Of a stretch of 64,000 nucleotides of DNA, positions 41,440 to 50,713 are shown in pieces. Each line of letters begins with the position of its first letter. Position 1 is the stretch's first letter. The stretch lies in NCBI RefSeq assembly GCF_026125785.1, contig NZ_JAHCKL010000001.1:314949-378948 (forward strand). The letters run 5' to 3'. This DNA comes from Hydrogenophaga sp. GTDB taxonomy: Bacteria > Pseudomonadota > Gammaproteobacteria > Burkholderiales > Burkholderiaceae_C. The notes under the pieces are model-generated. The model was given only the letters and a program-made list of their open reading frames with translations, searched no databases and was not told where the DNA came from. The position numbers and the translations under genes are program-made.

Positions 41440-42426
41440 ATGCCGACACGCTCCGACCCCCACGCCCTGCTCACGTCCGGCATGCGCGGTTTGCTCGAAC
41501 GCATCGAACGCGCCGGACAACCGCCGATGCACACGCTGGGCGTCGAAGGCGCCAGGGCCGCCTACCTGGCGGGCGCCCCGGTGCTGGACATCGCACCCCA
41601 GACCCTGGCCCGGGTGCAGGACCTCCGCCTGCCCGCGCGCGATGGCCACGCGCTGGCCGCGCGGCTGTTCGCACCCGCCTCGGAAACGCCCTTGCCGTTG
41701 CTGCTGTACTTTCACGGCGGTGGTTTCACCATCGGCAGCCCGGCGACCCACGAACCGCTGTGCCGCCGCCTGGCCTACCTGGCGGGCTGTGCCGTGGTAT
41801 CGGTGGACTACCGGCTGGCCCCGGCCTGGAAGTTTCCCACCGCGGTGGAAGATGCCTGGGACGCACTCGTTGCCTTGCGCGACCAGGCGTCGGCGCTGTC
41901 GCTCGACGCTTCGCGCATGGCCGTGGGTGGAGACAGCGCCGGCGGCACGCTCGCCGCGGTCACCGCCATCGCCGCGCGCGACGCGGGCTGGCCGCTGGCC
42001 CTGCAGATGCTGTTCTACCCGGGTTGCGCCGGCCACCAGGACACCGCTTCGCACCAGCGTTTCTCGCAGGGCTTTCTGCTCGACCAGACGCTGATCGCCT
42101 GGTTTTTCGGCCTGTACCTGCGCAGCCCGGCCGACCGGGACGACTGGCGCTTCGCGCCGCTCGATGGCGTTGACCTCAGCGGCCAGCCGCGCGAGCTGGA
42201 CGAAGTGGCCCCCGCCTGGCTGGGGCTGGCCGAATGCGATCCGCTGGTGGACGAAGGCGTGATGTACGCCGACCGCCTGCGCCATGCCGGCGTGCCGGTG
42301 GACCTGGAAATCTACCCGGGCGTGGTGCACGGGTTCATCCAGTTCGGCCGCGCGCTGCCGCAGGCGCGCAAGGCCCACGAAGACGCGGCCCGCGCGCTGC
42401 GGCAAGCTTTTCACACGGAGACCTGA
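41440..42426 (+). CDS. Alpha/beta hydrolase of the HSL family
   Basis: A 328-residue esterase/lipase. The HSL oxyanion motif HGGGFTIGS is near residue 97, the nucleophile elbow is GGDSAGGTLAAV (Ser near 167), the acid is in AECDPLVDEGVMYADRL, and the histidine is in GVVHGFIQFG. The ATG at 41440 is chosen because the upstream in-frame region is basic and lacks homology. Its stop lies 1 base before the ATG of the thioesterase-GNAT fusion, so the two are co-translated and may work on related acyl substrates. Confidence 0.9.
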   Translation: MPTRSDPHALLTSGMRGLLERIERAGQPPMHTLGVEGARAAYLAGAPVLDIAPQTLARVQDLRLPARDGHALAARLFAPASETPLPLLLYFHGGGFTIGSPATHEPLCRRLAYLAGCAVVSVDYRLAPAWKFPTAVEDAWDALVALRDQASALSLDASRMAVGGDSAGGTLAAVTAIAARDAGWPLALQMLFYPGCAGHQDTASHQRFSQGFLLDQTLIAWFFGLYLRSPADRDDWRFAPLDGVDLSGQPRELDEVAPAWLGLAECDPLVDEGVMYADRLRHAGVPVDLEIYPGVVHGFIQFGRALPQARKAHEDAARALRQAFHTET

Positions 42427-42427
42427 C

Positions 42428-43291
42428 ATGCCTTTGTACCGCCAAGACTTCCGCTTCTTCCACCGCCTGCGCGTGCGCTGGGCCGAGGTGGACATGCAGA
42501 AGATCGTGTTCAACGCGCACTACCTGATGTATTTCGACACCGCCATCACCGACTACTGGCGTGCGCTGGCCTTGCCGTACGAGGCGTCCATGCACGACCT
42601 GGGCGGCGACCTGTACGTGGTGAAGGCCACGGTGGAATTCCACGCCTCGGCCCGGGCCGACGACCAGCTCGACGTGGCCATGAAGTGCCTGCGCGTGGGC
42701 AACTCGTCCATCACCTTCCAGGGAGCGATCTTCCGGGGCGAGCAGCACCTCATCACGGGCGAAATCGTCTATGTGTTCGCCGATCCGGCCACGCAGACGT
42801 CCCGGCCGGTTCCCGCGGCGCTGCGCGGCATCCTCACCGGTTTCGAGGCAGGGGAGGCGATGAGCTCGGTGCGTGTGGGCGACTGGACCGAGTTGGGCGA
42901 GCACGCCGCGCGCCTGCGTACCGCCGTGTTCGTGGAGGAACAGCGCATCCCCAAGGAGTTGGAGTGGGACGAGGCCGACGCGGTGGCCGTGCACGCCGTG
43001 GCCCTCAACCGGCTGGGGCGCCCCGTGGCCACCGGGCGCCTGTTGCCGCAGGAAGCGGGCGCGGGACGCATAGGCCGCATGGCCGTGGACAGGGCCGTGC
43101 GCGGCACGCGGCTGGGCCGCGACGTGCTGTTTGCCCTGATCGACGCGGCGCGCCAGCGCGGCGACCGCCAGGTGCTGCTGCATGCGCAGCAAAGCGCCAT
43201 CGGTTTCTACGAGCGCCTGGGCTTTGACCGCCAGGGTCCGGTTTTCGAGGAAGCGGGCATACCGCACCAGGAGATGGTGCTGGGCCTCTGA
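42428..43291 (+). CDS. Fusion of YbgC-like acyl-CoA thioesterase and GNAT acetyltransferase
   Basis: A 287-residue two-domain protein. Residues about 1-138 are a 4-hydroxybenzoyl-CoA thioesterase/YbgC hotdog domain: RVRWAEVDMQKIVFNAHYLMYFD, with the catalytic-type Asp and His region. Residues about 145-287 are a GNAT domain of the ElaA-like type: ARLRTAVFVEEQRIPKELEWDEAD, ATGRLLPQEAGAGRIGRMAVDRAVRGTRLG, HAQQSAIGFYERLGFDRQG. Both halves are in one uninterrupted frame. One domain releases CoA from acyl-CoA and the other uses acetyl-CoA, so a linked reaction is conceivable; no substrate is known. Confidence 0.88.
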   Translation: MPLYRQDFRFFHRLRVRWAEVDMQKIVFNAHYLMYFDTAITDYWRALALPYEASMHDLGGDLYVVKATVEFHASARADDQLDVAMKCLRVGNSSITFQGAIFRGEQHLITGEIVYVFADPATQTSRPVPAALRGILTGFEAGEAMSSVRVGDWTELGEHAARLRTAVFVEEQRIPKELEWDEADAVAVHAVALNRLGRPVATGRLLPQEAGAGRIGRMAVDRAVRGTRLGRDVLFALIDAARQRGDRQVLLHAQQSAIGFYERLGFDRQGPVFEEAGIPHQEMVLGL

Positions 43292-43292
43292 G

Positions 43293-44129
43293 TCACCGCC
43301 AGTGCAGTTGCTCGTGGCGCGCGGTGCCTGGCGAGCCGGTGCGGTGGTCGTGCGTCCATTCCCGCAGGTCGACCTGCCAGCCAGCGCCACTGGGTCGTGC
43401 GCTCACCACCAGGCTGCTGCGCGTGCCGTAGGCGCCGCCGGGCATGCGCACGAAGGCACTGGAGAGGGCGCGCTCGGCCGCGTCGGGTACGCCAGTGTTC
43501 GGCAGGGTGCCGCGGGACGCGGGCTGCTCATCGAACAGCACTTGCGTCAGCCCCTCGATCCAGGCGTCGTCGGCGTCCTGGGTCATCAGTTGCTGCAGGG
43601 CGTCGTCCACGGCGCGCTTGAGGCGCACGGTCTTGGGCCAGGGCGTGTCGAGACTGGCGTTGGACAGGCCGTAGACCCCGTTGCCGAGCGCGCGGCCGTG
43701 CAGCGCGGCAGGACGCATCTCGTGCGGCTTGTCCGGATCGCGGTTGCTCAGCCAGTGCCAGCGCCCGGCAGGGAAGTCGCCCAGCACCAGGTTGAAGCCC
43801 GCGTAGGCGGCCGGGTCCAACTGGTCGGCGAAGCGTGCGGCATCGCCGTCACCCTGCAGCCAGCGCGTGACCAGTTCGCCCCGGCTGCGGGCGCCGGGCC
43901 CGATCACGGACTGCCGCACATTGGTCAGCATGGCCACGCGCCCGGTACCGCTCACCCCCAGCCAGGTGCCGCCGTCGCGCAGATCGCGCCCACCGGTGAC
44001 CTCGGTGCCATCCGCCAGCGTCCAGCGGTGCAGCGGCAGGGTCGGGCGGTCCAGGTACTCGTCGCGGTTGGCCGCTATCAGCAGCGGACAGGCCGCGTCG
44101 GCGTTCACCGCAAAGGCAATCAGGCACAT
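43293..44129 (-). CDS. NRDE family protein
   Basis: A 278-residue protein of the NRDE (TANGO2-like) family, named for the N-terminal motif seen here as LLIAANRDEYLDRPT near residue 16. The start MCLIAFAVNADAACPLL is typical, with a conserved Cys2 that may become the N-terminal residue as in Ntn-hydrolases. Other conserved parts: [27 protein letters not shown] and GVYGLSNASLDTPWPKT. Function is not established; the eukaryotic homologue affects heme or lipid handling. It ends 1 base from the convergent thioesterase-GNAT gene. Confidence 0.9.
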   Translation of the reverse strand: MCLIAFAVNADAACPLLIAANRDEYLDRPTLPLHRWTLADGTEVTGGRDLRDGGTWLGVSGTGRVAMLTNVRQSVIGPGARSRGELVTRWLQGDGDAARFADQLDPAAYAGFNLVLGDFPAGRWHWLSNRDPDKPHEMRPAALHGRALGNGVYGLSNASLDTPWPKTVRLKRAVDDALQQLMTQDADDAWIEGLTQVLFDEQPASRGTLPNTGVPDAAERALSSAFVRMPGGAYGTRSSLVVSARPSGAGWQVDLREWTHDHRTGSPGTARHEQLHWR

Positions 44130-44142
44130 GGCACGGACGGGC

Positions 44143-45072
44143 TCAGATGTCCTCAAGCAGGGGGTAGGGCAGGGGCAGCAGCGCCAGGGCCGGCCCCTGC
44201 GCACCGCCCGCGCGCAGGCCAGGCTGGCTGGACGCACTCAACTGCAGAGAGACGATGGCGTCGAAGCCGCCGCCCGGACGGGGTGCCGCCTGCACCACGG
44301 TACCGCAGGGCTGCTCGGGTTCGCTGTCGAGGAACACCTCCTGTCCGGCGGCCAGCGGTGCGTCGGCATGGGCGATGAAGGCGCGGCGCTTGAGCGTGCC
44401 GCGGAACTGGCTGCGCGCCACCACCTCCTGACCCGGATAACAGCCTTTCTTGAAGTTCACCCCACCCACGGACTCGTAGTTGAGCATCTGGGGCACGAAG
44501 GCTTCAACCACCGGCTGCGTCAGCGTGGCCACGCCACTGCGGACGGCCAGCCAGTCCCAGGTCTCGGGTGCGAGCGAAGGGCCGGTTGGGGCGCTGTGGC
44601 CGGCGGGCGCCACCCAAAGCGCCCGCGCAGTACCTTCAGCGGCGGGCAGACGCACCACGCAGGCCTCACCCTCGCGCCACAGGCTCCACGCCGTCGGAGG
44701 CAATGCCGCAGGCACCGTCTCACCCACGAGGCCGGCCAGAACGAAGGCTTCGCTGGCATCGCTCACGCGGGCCTTGGCGCGCAGCACGAACATCGAGAGG
44801 CGTTTGAGCGTGGGGGCGAGCAGGTCGCGGCTGCACAGCAGCAGGATGTCGTCTGGCGTGCGCTTGAACCCCACGAAGCTGGCCAGCATGCGGCCCTTGG
44901 CGGAGCAATACGCGGCCAGGCGGGCTTCGGCCAGGCCCAGCAGAGAGAAGTCCTGCGTGAGCTGGCCGTGCAGGAAGGCGGCGGCGTCGGTGCCTTCGAC
45001 GCGGATCACGCCCAGGTGCGCAAGCGGTGCCACGCCACTGGCCGGTATCGGAGGTGAGGAGGTCTGGCTCAT
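44143..45072 (-). CDS. ygfZ: Folate-binding protein YgfZ
   Basis: A 309-residue protein that uses tetrahydrofolate to help make or repair some Fe-S clusters. The family motif is NFKKGCYPGQEVVARSQFRG (K-G-C-Y-x-G-Q-E, Cys near residue 210), and LGVIRVEGTDAAAFLHGQLTQDF lies at the N-terminus. The start at 45072 (MSQTSS) avoids a longer upstream frame that would overlap the mltG promoter. It lies 13 bases upstream of the NRDE gene on the same strand, with which it is probably cotranscribed, and is divergent from mltG, a common arrangement. Confidence 0.92.
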   Translation of the reverse strand: MSQTSSPPIPASGVAPLAHLGVIRVEGTDAAAFLHGQLTQDFSLLGLAEARLAAYCSAKGRMLASFVGFKRTPDDILLLCSRDLLAPTLKRLSMFVLRAKARVSDASEAFVLAGLVGETVPAALPPTAWSLWREGEACVVRLPAAEGTARALWVAPAGHSAPTGPSLAPETWDWLAVRSGVATLTQPVVEAFVPQMLNYESVGGVNFKKGCYPGQEVVARSQFRGTLKRRAFIAHADAPLAAGQEVFLDSEPEQPCGTVVQAAPRPGGGFDAIVSLQLSASSQPGLRAGGAQGPALALLPLPYPLLEDI

Positions 45073-45208
45073 GAGAGAGGGGGAGGGGGTCTGATGAATG
45101 GCGGGCAACCGGCCGGAGGGAACCTGGCGGCTGCGTAGCGCTCGATTATCATGGCCGGCCCGCCACGCCGCGGGCGTTCTTCCTCTTGCCCCTGCCGCCA
45201 TCAAGCCT

Positions 45209-46222
45209 GTGATCCGTCGCCTTTTCCAACTGCTGGTTGTCTACCCCCTGGTGCTGGCGCTGCTGGCCGTGGGCGCCGGCATGTGGTGGCTGCAGCAGCC
45301 GCTGTCGCTGCCAGCCGGTACCTCGGCCGCACAGCCGCTGGACGTGGTGATCGCGCCCGGATCGTCCGCCCAGTCGGTCGCCGAGACCCTGGCCGAAGCG
45401 GGGGTGGGTGCGCCGTCCACGCTGCTCTATGCCTGGTTCCGGCTCTCAGGCCAGTCGCGCGATCTGAAGGCGGGCAGTTACGAATTTGCACCCGGTACCA
45501 CGCCCCGCAGCCTGCTGGACAAACTGGTGCGCGGTGACCAGGCGTTGCGCAGCATCACGCTGGTCGAGGGCTGGAACGTGCGCCAGGTGCTGCAGGCGCT
45601 GCGCAACGCGCCCGACCTTCGCCAGGACCTGGAGGGCCTGAGCCAGCGGGAAATCATGGCGCTGATCGGCTACCCCGGCCGCCATCCGGAGGGCCGTTTC
45701 TTCCCCGACACCTACCGCGTGGTCAAGCACGCCCCCGCCTCCAGCGTGCTGCGCCAGGCCGCCAAGGCCATGGACGAGCGCCTGGCGCAGGCCTGGGCAC
45801 AGCGCGACCCGGCTTCGCCCCTGCGCTCGGTCGACGAAGTGCTGATCCTGGCGAGCATCATCGAAAAGGAAACCGGCCTGGACAGCGACCGTCGCCACGT
45901 CGGCGGCGTGTTCTCCAACCGGTTGCGCATCGGCATGCGGCTGCAGACCGACCCGTCGGTGATCTATGGCCTGGGCGAAGCCTTCGACGGCAACCTGCGC
46001 CGCAGCGACCTCGACCGCGACACCCCCTACAACACCTACACCCGGGCCGGCCTGCCCCCCACGCCGATCGCCATGCCCGGCATGGCGTCCATCATGGCCG
46101 CCGTGCAGCCACTGGACACCAAGGCCATCTACTTCGTGGCGCGAGGCGATGGCTCCAGCCAGTTCAGTGCCACGCTGGACGAGCACAATGCGGCGGTGCG
46201 GCGCTTCATCCTGCGCCGCTGA
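45209..46222 (+). CDS. mltG: Endolytic murein transglycosylase MltG
   Basis: A 337-residue inner-membrane enzyme that cuts nascent peptidoglycan glycan strands. It has an N-terminal basic stretch and one helix ([28 protein letters not shown]), a LysM-like region (about 50-105), and the YceG catalytic domain with [27 protein letters not shown], the active Glu being in [18 protein letters not shown] and [19 protein letters not shown] are also present. The GTG start at 45209 gives a normal-length protein; the frame is open back to 45098, but the extra 37 residues look non-coding. Followed by tmk, as in many proteobacteria. Confidence 0.92.
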   Translation: MIRRLFQLLVVYPLVLALLAVGAGMWWLQQPLSLPAGTSAAQPLDVVIAPGSSAQSVAETLAEAGVGAPSTLLYAWFRLSGQSRDLKAGSYEFAPGTTPRSLLDKLVRGDQALRSITLVEGWNVRQVLQALRNAPDLRQDLEGLSQREIMALIGYPGRHPEGRFFPDTYRVVKHAPASSVLRQAAKAMDERLAQAWAQRDPASPLRSVDEVLILASIIEKETGLDSDRRHVGGVFSNRLRIGMRLQTDPSVIYGLGEAFDGNLRRSDLDRDTPYNTYTRAGLPPTPIAMPGMASIMAAVQPLDTKAIYFVARGDGSSQFSATLDEHNAAVRRFILRR

Positions 46223-46239
46223 ACGCCCATTTCCTTTCC

Positions 46240-46914
46240 ATGCAAGCAGCGGCCGGACTCTTCATCACCTTCGAGGGCATCGATGGCGCGGGCAAGTCCA
46301 CCCACATCGAAAATCTGGCCGACGCCCTGCGCGCCCGGGGCAGGCAGGTCACGCTCACCCGCGAGCCCGGCGGTACGCCGCTGGCCGAGCAACTGCGCGA
46401 ACTCGTGCTGCACCAGGCCATGGACCCTTTGTGCGAGGCCCTGCTGATGTTCGCGGCACGGCGCGACCATCTGCGCCAGGTGATCGAACCGGCGCTGGCG
46501 CGCGGCGATGTGGTGCTGTGCGACCGCTTCACCGACGCCACCTTCGCCTACCAGGGCGGTGGCCGAGGCTTCGATCTGGCGGTGCTGCGCCAATTGGAGC
46601 GCTGGGTGCAGACCAGGCCCGACGCGAACAGTCTGCGCCAGCCCGACCTCACAGTGTGGTTCGACCTCCCCACGGCCGTCGCGGCGCAGCGCCTGGCCGG
46701 CGCCCGCGTGCCCGACCGCTTCGAGGCCGAGCCTGCGGCTTTCTTCGAGCGCGTGGCCCAAGGCTACGCGCAACGCATGGCCGAAGACCCGGCGCGTTTT
46801 GCGCGCGTGGATTCCAGCCAGCCACGCGAGGCGGTCTGGCTTGCCGTGCGTGCGGCTTTCGAGCAACGCGGCTGGTTGGGGCGGAACGACGGCGCGCAGA
46901 GGGTCGGCCCGTGA
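46240..46914 (+). CDS. tmk: Thymidylate kinase
   Basis: A 224-residue dTMP kinase making dTDP with ATP. P-loop [20 protein letters not shown] (about 11-30), [18 protein letters not shown], and DR(Y/F)-type segment [22 protein letters not shown] near residue 90 are all present. The LID region follows [20 protein letters not shown]. The last 12 residues overlap the holB start by 4 bases (GTGA). Part of mltG-tmk-holB. Confidence 0.95.
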   Translation: MQAAAGLFITFEGIDGAGKSTHIENLADALRARGRQVTLTREPGGTPLAEQLRELVLHQAMDPLCEALLMFAARRDHLRQVIEPALARGDVVLCDRFTDATFAYQGGGRGFDLAVLRQLERWVQTRPDANSLRQPDLTVWFDLPTAVAAQRLAGARVPDRFEAEPAAFFERVAQGYAQRMAEDPARFARVDSSQPREAVWLAVRAAFEQRGWLGRNDGAQRVGP

Positions 46915-47942
46915 GCACCCTGGCCCCCTGGCTACAGACCCAGTTGCAGAGCCTGCTGGCCCAGCGTGGCCATGCGCTGCTGCTGGCCGGGCCTTCGGGG
47001 CTGGGCCAATACGAACTGGCGCTGGCGCTGGCGCGCACATGGCTGTGCGAACAACCCGGGCCTCAGGGGGCCTGCGGCCAATGCGACAGTTGCCACGCCA
47101 TCGACGTGCGCACCCATGCCGACCTGTGCGTGCTCATGCCCGAGACCCTGAGCCTCGAACTGGGCTGGCCGCTGGACGAAGGCGCCCAGAAAGAGATCGA
47201 CGACAAGAAGCGCAAGGCCAGCAAGTTCATCCGCGTGGAGTCCGCGCGCGAGGCCGTGGCATTCACCCAGTTCACCCGCTCGCGCGGCCTGACCAAGGTG
47301 GTGCTGGTGCATCCGGCCGAACGCATGAACATCGAGTCGGCCAACACCCTGCTCAAGACGCTGGAAGAGCCGGTGGGCGAAGTGCGCTTCGTGCTTGCCA
47401 CCGAGGCTGCTCACCAGTTGCTGCCCACCATCCGCAGCCGCTGCCTGACCCACGCCATGGTCTGGCCCGCCGAGGAAGAGGCACTGGCTTGGCTGTTGGC
47501 GCAGTCTGCGGCGGGCACCAGCCGCGAACAGGCGCGCGCGTGGCTGCAGGCCGCAGGCGGCCGGCCCGACGACGCTCTGGCGCTGGCGGGAGCCGGCCTC
47601 AAGGACAGCGCCTGGGCCGCGTTGCCCCAGTCACTGGCCCGAGGCGACTGGGGCCTGCTCGCCGGCTGGACGCCGGCGCAGCAGCTCCAGGTGCTGCAGA
47701 AGCTCTGCCACGACCTCATGGCCAAGGCCGCGGGCGCCACGCCACGCTTCTTCCCGGCCGAACAGTTGCCCGCGGCACCGCGCTGGGGCGTGCTGGCCCA
47801 GTGGTCGCGCGAACTGATGGCCGCGGCACGCACGGTCGAACACCCGTACAGCGCTGGCCTCATGCAGGAGGCCTGGGCGGCCCGCACGCGCCAGGTCCTG
47901 TCCGCCAGCGAGACCGCGCGAGCGGCATCCAGCCGCGCATAG
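46911..47942 (+). CDS. holB: DNA polymerase III subunit delta prime
   Basis: A 343-residue clamp-loader subunit. The AAA+ fold is present, with a degenerate P-loop [15 protein letters not shown] (no Lys), as expected for delta prime, which does not hydrolyse ATP. A zinc-binding cysteine group CGQCDSCH lies near residue 56, and the SRC motif [11 protein letters not shown] near residue 180 contacts the ATP site of a neighbouring subunit. The GTG start overlaps the stop of tmk. The pilZ gene follows. Confidence 0.93.
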   Translation: MSTLAPWLQTQLQSLLAQRGHALLLAGPSGLGQYELALALARTWLCEQPGPQGACGQCDSCHAIDVRTHADLCVLMPETLSLELGWPLDEGAQKEIDDKKRKASKFIRVESAREAVAFTQFTRSRGLTKVVLVHPAERMNIESANTLLKTLEEPVGEVRFVLATEAAHQLLPTIRSRCLTHAMVWPAEEEALAWLLAQSAAGTSREQARAWLQAAGGRPDDALALAGAGLKDSAWAALPQSLARGDWGLLAGWTPAQQLQVLQKLCHDLMAKAAGATPRFFPAEQLPAAPRWGVLAQWSRELMAAARTVEHPYSAGLMQEAWAARTRQVLSASETARAASSRA

Positions 47943-48036
47943 CGCGCATTTGTCACGAAAACACCCGCTTATTGCAGGTTTGAAATGGCCCGCCCCAGGG
48001 GGGCTGAGGGCTGGATTGCCTTTAAACTCGCGGCTG

Positions 48037-48408
48037 ATGAGCACCAACCCGTCTCCATCGGCCACCGCAGCGCGGCCCAGCGTGATCCAGCTCTCCATCA
48101 AGGAGAAGGCGGCGCTGTACGCGGCGTACATCCCGCTGTTTGCCGACGGAGGCATCTTCATTCCCTCGGCACGCGAATACCGCCTGGGTGACGACGTCTA
48201 CGTGCTGCTGAGCCTGCCCGACGATCCCCAGCGCTACCCCGTCGCCGGCAAGGTGGCCTGGGTCACGCCCGCCAAGGCGCAGGGTGGCCGCACCCAGGGC
48301 GTGGGCATCCGGTTCCCGGCAGACGAGAAGTCTCGCCAGCTCAAGCTCAAGATCGAGGAAATCCTCGGCGCGACGCTGGGCTCGGACAAGGCCACCCAGA
48401 CACTCTGA
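48037..48408 (+). CDS. pilZ: PilZ domain-containing protein (type IV pilus)
   Basis: A 123-residue PilZ protein of the kind required for type IV pilus assembly. FADGGIFIPSAREYRLGDDVYVLLSLPDDPQRYPVAGKVAWVTP matches the core. The canonical c-di-GMP-binding RxxxR motif is not evident, as in the true PilZ subgroup, which acts through protein contacts. Position behind holB and ahead of tatD agrees with gammaproteobacterial and betaproteobacterial order. The start MSTNPS at 48037 is chosen over a longer upstream frame. Confidence 0.9.
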   Translation: MSTNPSPSATAARPSVIQLSIKEKAALYAAYIPLFADGGIFIPSAREYRLGDDVYVLLSLPDDPQRYPVAGKVAWVTPAKAQGGRTQGVGIRFPADEKSRQLKLKIEEILGATLGSDKATQTL

Positions 48409-48485
48409 TCCGCCCTCTCCTGGGCAGTGGCCGGCCGATGCGGCGCACAATGCGTGCTTTGCCGTTCCCTTTCCGCTGCCCGGGC

Positions 48486-49295
48486 ATGTTCACCGATTCC
48501 CACTGCCACCTGAGTTTTCCTGAGCTGCACTCGCAGTTGCCCGAAGTCCTGCAAGCCATGCGCGAGGCTGCGGTGGACCGCGCTCTGTGCATCTGCACCA
48601 CGCTCGAAGAGTTCGACACCGTCCACCGGATCGCCCTGGACCACCCCCATCTGTGGGCCACCGTGGGCGTGCATCCGGACAACGACGGTGTGCGTGAACC
48701 GTCCTTGCAGGACCTGCTGGAGCGCGCCGCCCTGCCCAGGGTGGTCGGCATAGGGGAAACCGGACTGGACTACTACCGCCTGGGCACACGCAGCGTGGCC
48801 GACATGGCCTGGCAGCGCGAACGCTACCGCGTGCACATCCGCGCAGGCCGGCAGACCGACCTGCCGCTGGTCATCCATACACGCAGCGCCTCCGACGACA
48901 CGCTGGCCATCCTGCGAGAGGAGGGGGGGCTGGGTTCGGAAGGGGGGCAGGGCAGCGTGCCATCCCGGGGGGTCTTCCACTGTTTCACGGAGACCGCGGA
49001 AGTGGCCCGGGCCGCGCTGGACCTCGGCTTTTACATCTCGTTCTCGGGCATCCTGACTTTCCGCAACGCCGCCGACCTCCGCGAGGTGGCCCGCTTCGTT
49101 CCCCTGGAGCGCACGTTGATCGAGACCGACAGCCCTTACCTGGCGCCCGTGCCTTACCGGGGGAAGACGAACACGCCCGCGCTCGTCCCCTGGGTAGCCC
49201 GGCAGATCGCCGAAATCAAGGGCTTGCCCGTGGAGAAAGTGGCCGCGGCGACCGGCCAGAACTTTGAACATCTTTTCTCCAGGATTTTCATGTAA
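48486..49295 (+). CDS. tatD: TatD-family metal-dependent deoxyribonuclease
   Basis: A 269-residue TIM-barrel hydrolase (TatD/YcfH type). Metal-binding HxH is in MFTDSHCHLSFPEL, GEIGLD-like GIGETGLDYYRLG holds the bridging Glu, and LPLVIHTRSASDD and VFHCFTET give the further His ligands. The final Asp is in LIETDSPYLAPVPYRGKTNTPA. A Gly/Glu-rich insert (REEGGLGSEGGQGS) occurs in the middle, slightly longer than usual. The start at 48486 is the family-typical M-F-x-D-S-H. The next 104 bases (49296-49399) are AT-rich and hold no gene. Confidence 0.93.
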   Translation: MFTDSHCHLSFPELHSQLPEVLQAMREAAVDRALCICTTLEEFDTVHRIALDHPHLWATVGVHPDNDGVREPSLQDLLERAALPRVVGIGETGLDYYRLGTRSVADMAWQRERYRVHIRAGRQTDLPLVIHTRSASDDTLAILREEGGLGSEGGQGSVPSRGVFHCFTETAEVARAALDLGFYISFSGILTFRNAADLREVARFVPLERTLIETDSPYLAPVPYRGKTNTPALVPWVARQIAEIKGLPVEKVAAATGQNFEHLFSRIFM

Positions 49296-49399
49296 AAGAT
49301 GAGATATCCGTAAAAGGTATATGTTTTATATAAATTTCGAGCGGATTCAGATCGTCACCGCGCCTCCTGCATCAACATCTCATACATGACTCGAAGTAC

Positions 49400-50071
49400 A
49401 TGAAAAAGAGAACTGTTTTAAAAGGATTTTTCTCCGGATTGCTTCTGCTTGGCCTGCGCGCACGGGCCAACTCCTTCGACGACTTCTTCTCTGCCATCAA
49501 GCGCGACGACGTCGCGACCGTCCGCAACCTGGCCCGCAGGGGTTTCGACTTGAACACCCTCAATGCGAACGGCGAACACGGCCTGTTCCTGGCATTGCGC
49601 GACGATGCCGGCGCCGTGGCGGATTTCCTGGCCGGCCAGCCCAAAGTGGATGTCAACAAGCTCAGCGAAAAAGGCGAGAGCCCCTTGATGATGGCTGCGC
49701 TCAAGGGCCGGCTGGAGCTGGCGCAGCGCCTGATCGCGCGCCAGGCGGAGGTCAACAAGCCGGGCTGGACGCCCTTGCACTACGCCGCCACCCATGCAGG
49801 CCCGACGGCACCAGCCATGGTGCGCCTGCTGCTGGAGCACCACGCTTACATCGACGCCGAGTCGCCCAACCGCACCACGCCGTTGATGATGGCCGCCCAC
49901 TACGGCAGCCCTGGCGTGGTCAAGCTGTTGCTGGAGGAGGGCGCAGACCCCCTGCTGCGCAATGAGCAGGGCATGACCGCCATCGACTTTGCCCAACGGG
50001 CCGGCAGGGCTGAATCCGCGGACATCATCGCCGCATTCGTGCGTGCGCAGCAGCCAAAAGGCCGATGGTAG
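49400..50071 (+). CDS. Ankyrin repeat protein
   Basis: A 223-residue protein with a signal-like N-terminus (MKKRTVLKGFFSGLLLLGLRARANS) and about five ankyrin repeats (for example LNANGEHGLFLALRDDAGAV, KGESPLMMAALKGRLELAQRLIARQ, WTPLHYAATHAG, NRTTPLMMAAHYGSPGVVKLLLEEGAD). Ankyrin repeats bind proteins, so it is likely to sit in the periplasm and contact a partner. In Burkholderiales such genes often occur after tatD. A clear ribosome-binding site is not seen. It ends 136 bases before tctB. Confidence 0.85.
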   Translation: MKKRTVLKGFFSGLLLLGLRARANSFDDFFSAIKRDDVATVRNLARRGFDLNTLNANGEHGLFLALRDDAGAVADFLAGQPKVDVNKLSEKGESPLMMAALKGRLELAQRLIARQAEVNKPGWTPLHYAATHAGPTAPAMVRLLLEHHAYIDAESPNRTTPLMMAAHYGSPGVVKLLLEEGADPLLRNEQGMTAIDFAQRAGRAESADIIAAFVRAQQPKGRW

Positions 50072-50207
50072 AACCTTTCATTCATTCAAATATTGCCACG
50101 CCGGGCACGAAACGGCGGTTTTTGGGCTCCAAATAGGTGTAATCCACATTGGTCCACCCCATACCGCACCTCACAATTGCCCGGATCCCACAATTTGAGG
50201 AGACACC

Positions 50208-50696
50208 GTGAAGATCGGCAGCCAAAAAGACTTCTTATCAGGACTCATGTTCATCATCGTCGGCTCATCTTTTGCCGTCGGTGCCACCAACTACACGGTA
50301 GGCTCGGCCTCCCGCATGGGGCCAGGGTACTTTCCGCTCCTGCTGGGCATCCTGCTGGCAATGCTCGGGCTGATCGTGACGATCGTCTCGTTCAGGCGCA
50401 ACGTGCCGGGCGGTGACCCGGTTGGCGCCATCGCCTGGCGCCCGCTGGGCTTTGTTCTCGGAGCCAATCTGGCCTTCGGCGTGCTGCTCGTGGGCCTGCC
50501 TTCCATTGGCCTGCCTGCATTCGGCCTGATCGTCGCAATCTTCGGCCTGGTGATCATCTCCAGCTACGCGCGCCCCAATGCCAGCCTCAAGGAAGCCCTG
50601 ATCCTGAGCACCATCCTCAGTATCGGCAGCTACGTTGGATTTGTGTACCTGCTCAATCTGCAGTTCCCTGTGTGGCCTGCCTTCCTGACGCACTGA
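50208..50696 (+). CDS. tctB: TctB-family small subunit of tripartite tricarboxylate transporter
   Basis: A 162-residue membrane protein with four hydrophobic segments, starting VKIGSQKDFLSGLMFIIVGSSFAVGATNY and including SASRMGPGYFPLLLGILLAMLGLI, which is the typical TctB start. A GTG start at 50208 is preceded by GAGGAGA. With TctA it forms the membrane part of a system that takes up citrate or other carboxylates with a periplasmic TctC protein. No TctC gene lies beside it; these are often encoded elsewhere in Burkholderiales. The upstream gap 50072-50207 has two CACAATT copies (about 50171 and 50190) but no identified operator. Confidence 0.9.
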   Translation: MKIGSQKDFLSGLMFIIVGSSFAVGATNYTVGSASRMGPGYFPLLLGILLAMLGLIVTIVSFRRNVPGGDPVGAIAWRPLGFVLGANLAFGVLLVGLPSIGLPAFGLIVAIFGLVIISSYARPNASLKEALILSTILSIGSYVGFVYLLNLQFPVWPAFLTH

Positions 50697-50713
50697 ACGG
50701 AGACAACCCCACC

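Noticed and set aside
45098..45208. An N-terminal extension of MltG
   Set aside because: The added 37 residues are Arg/Trp/Pro-rich and lack homology-like character; the GTG at 45209 gives the normal membrane anchor.
46911..47942. Loss of the P-loop lysine in holB as a defect
   Set aside because: Delta prime subunits normally lack a functional ATP site, so this is expected.
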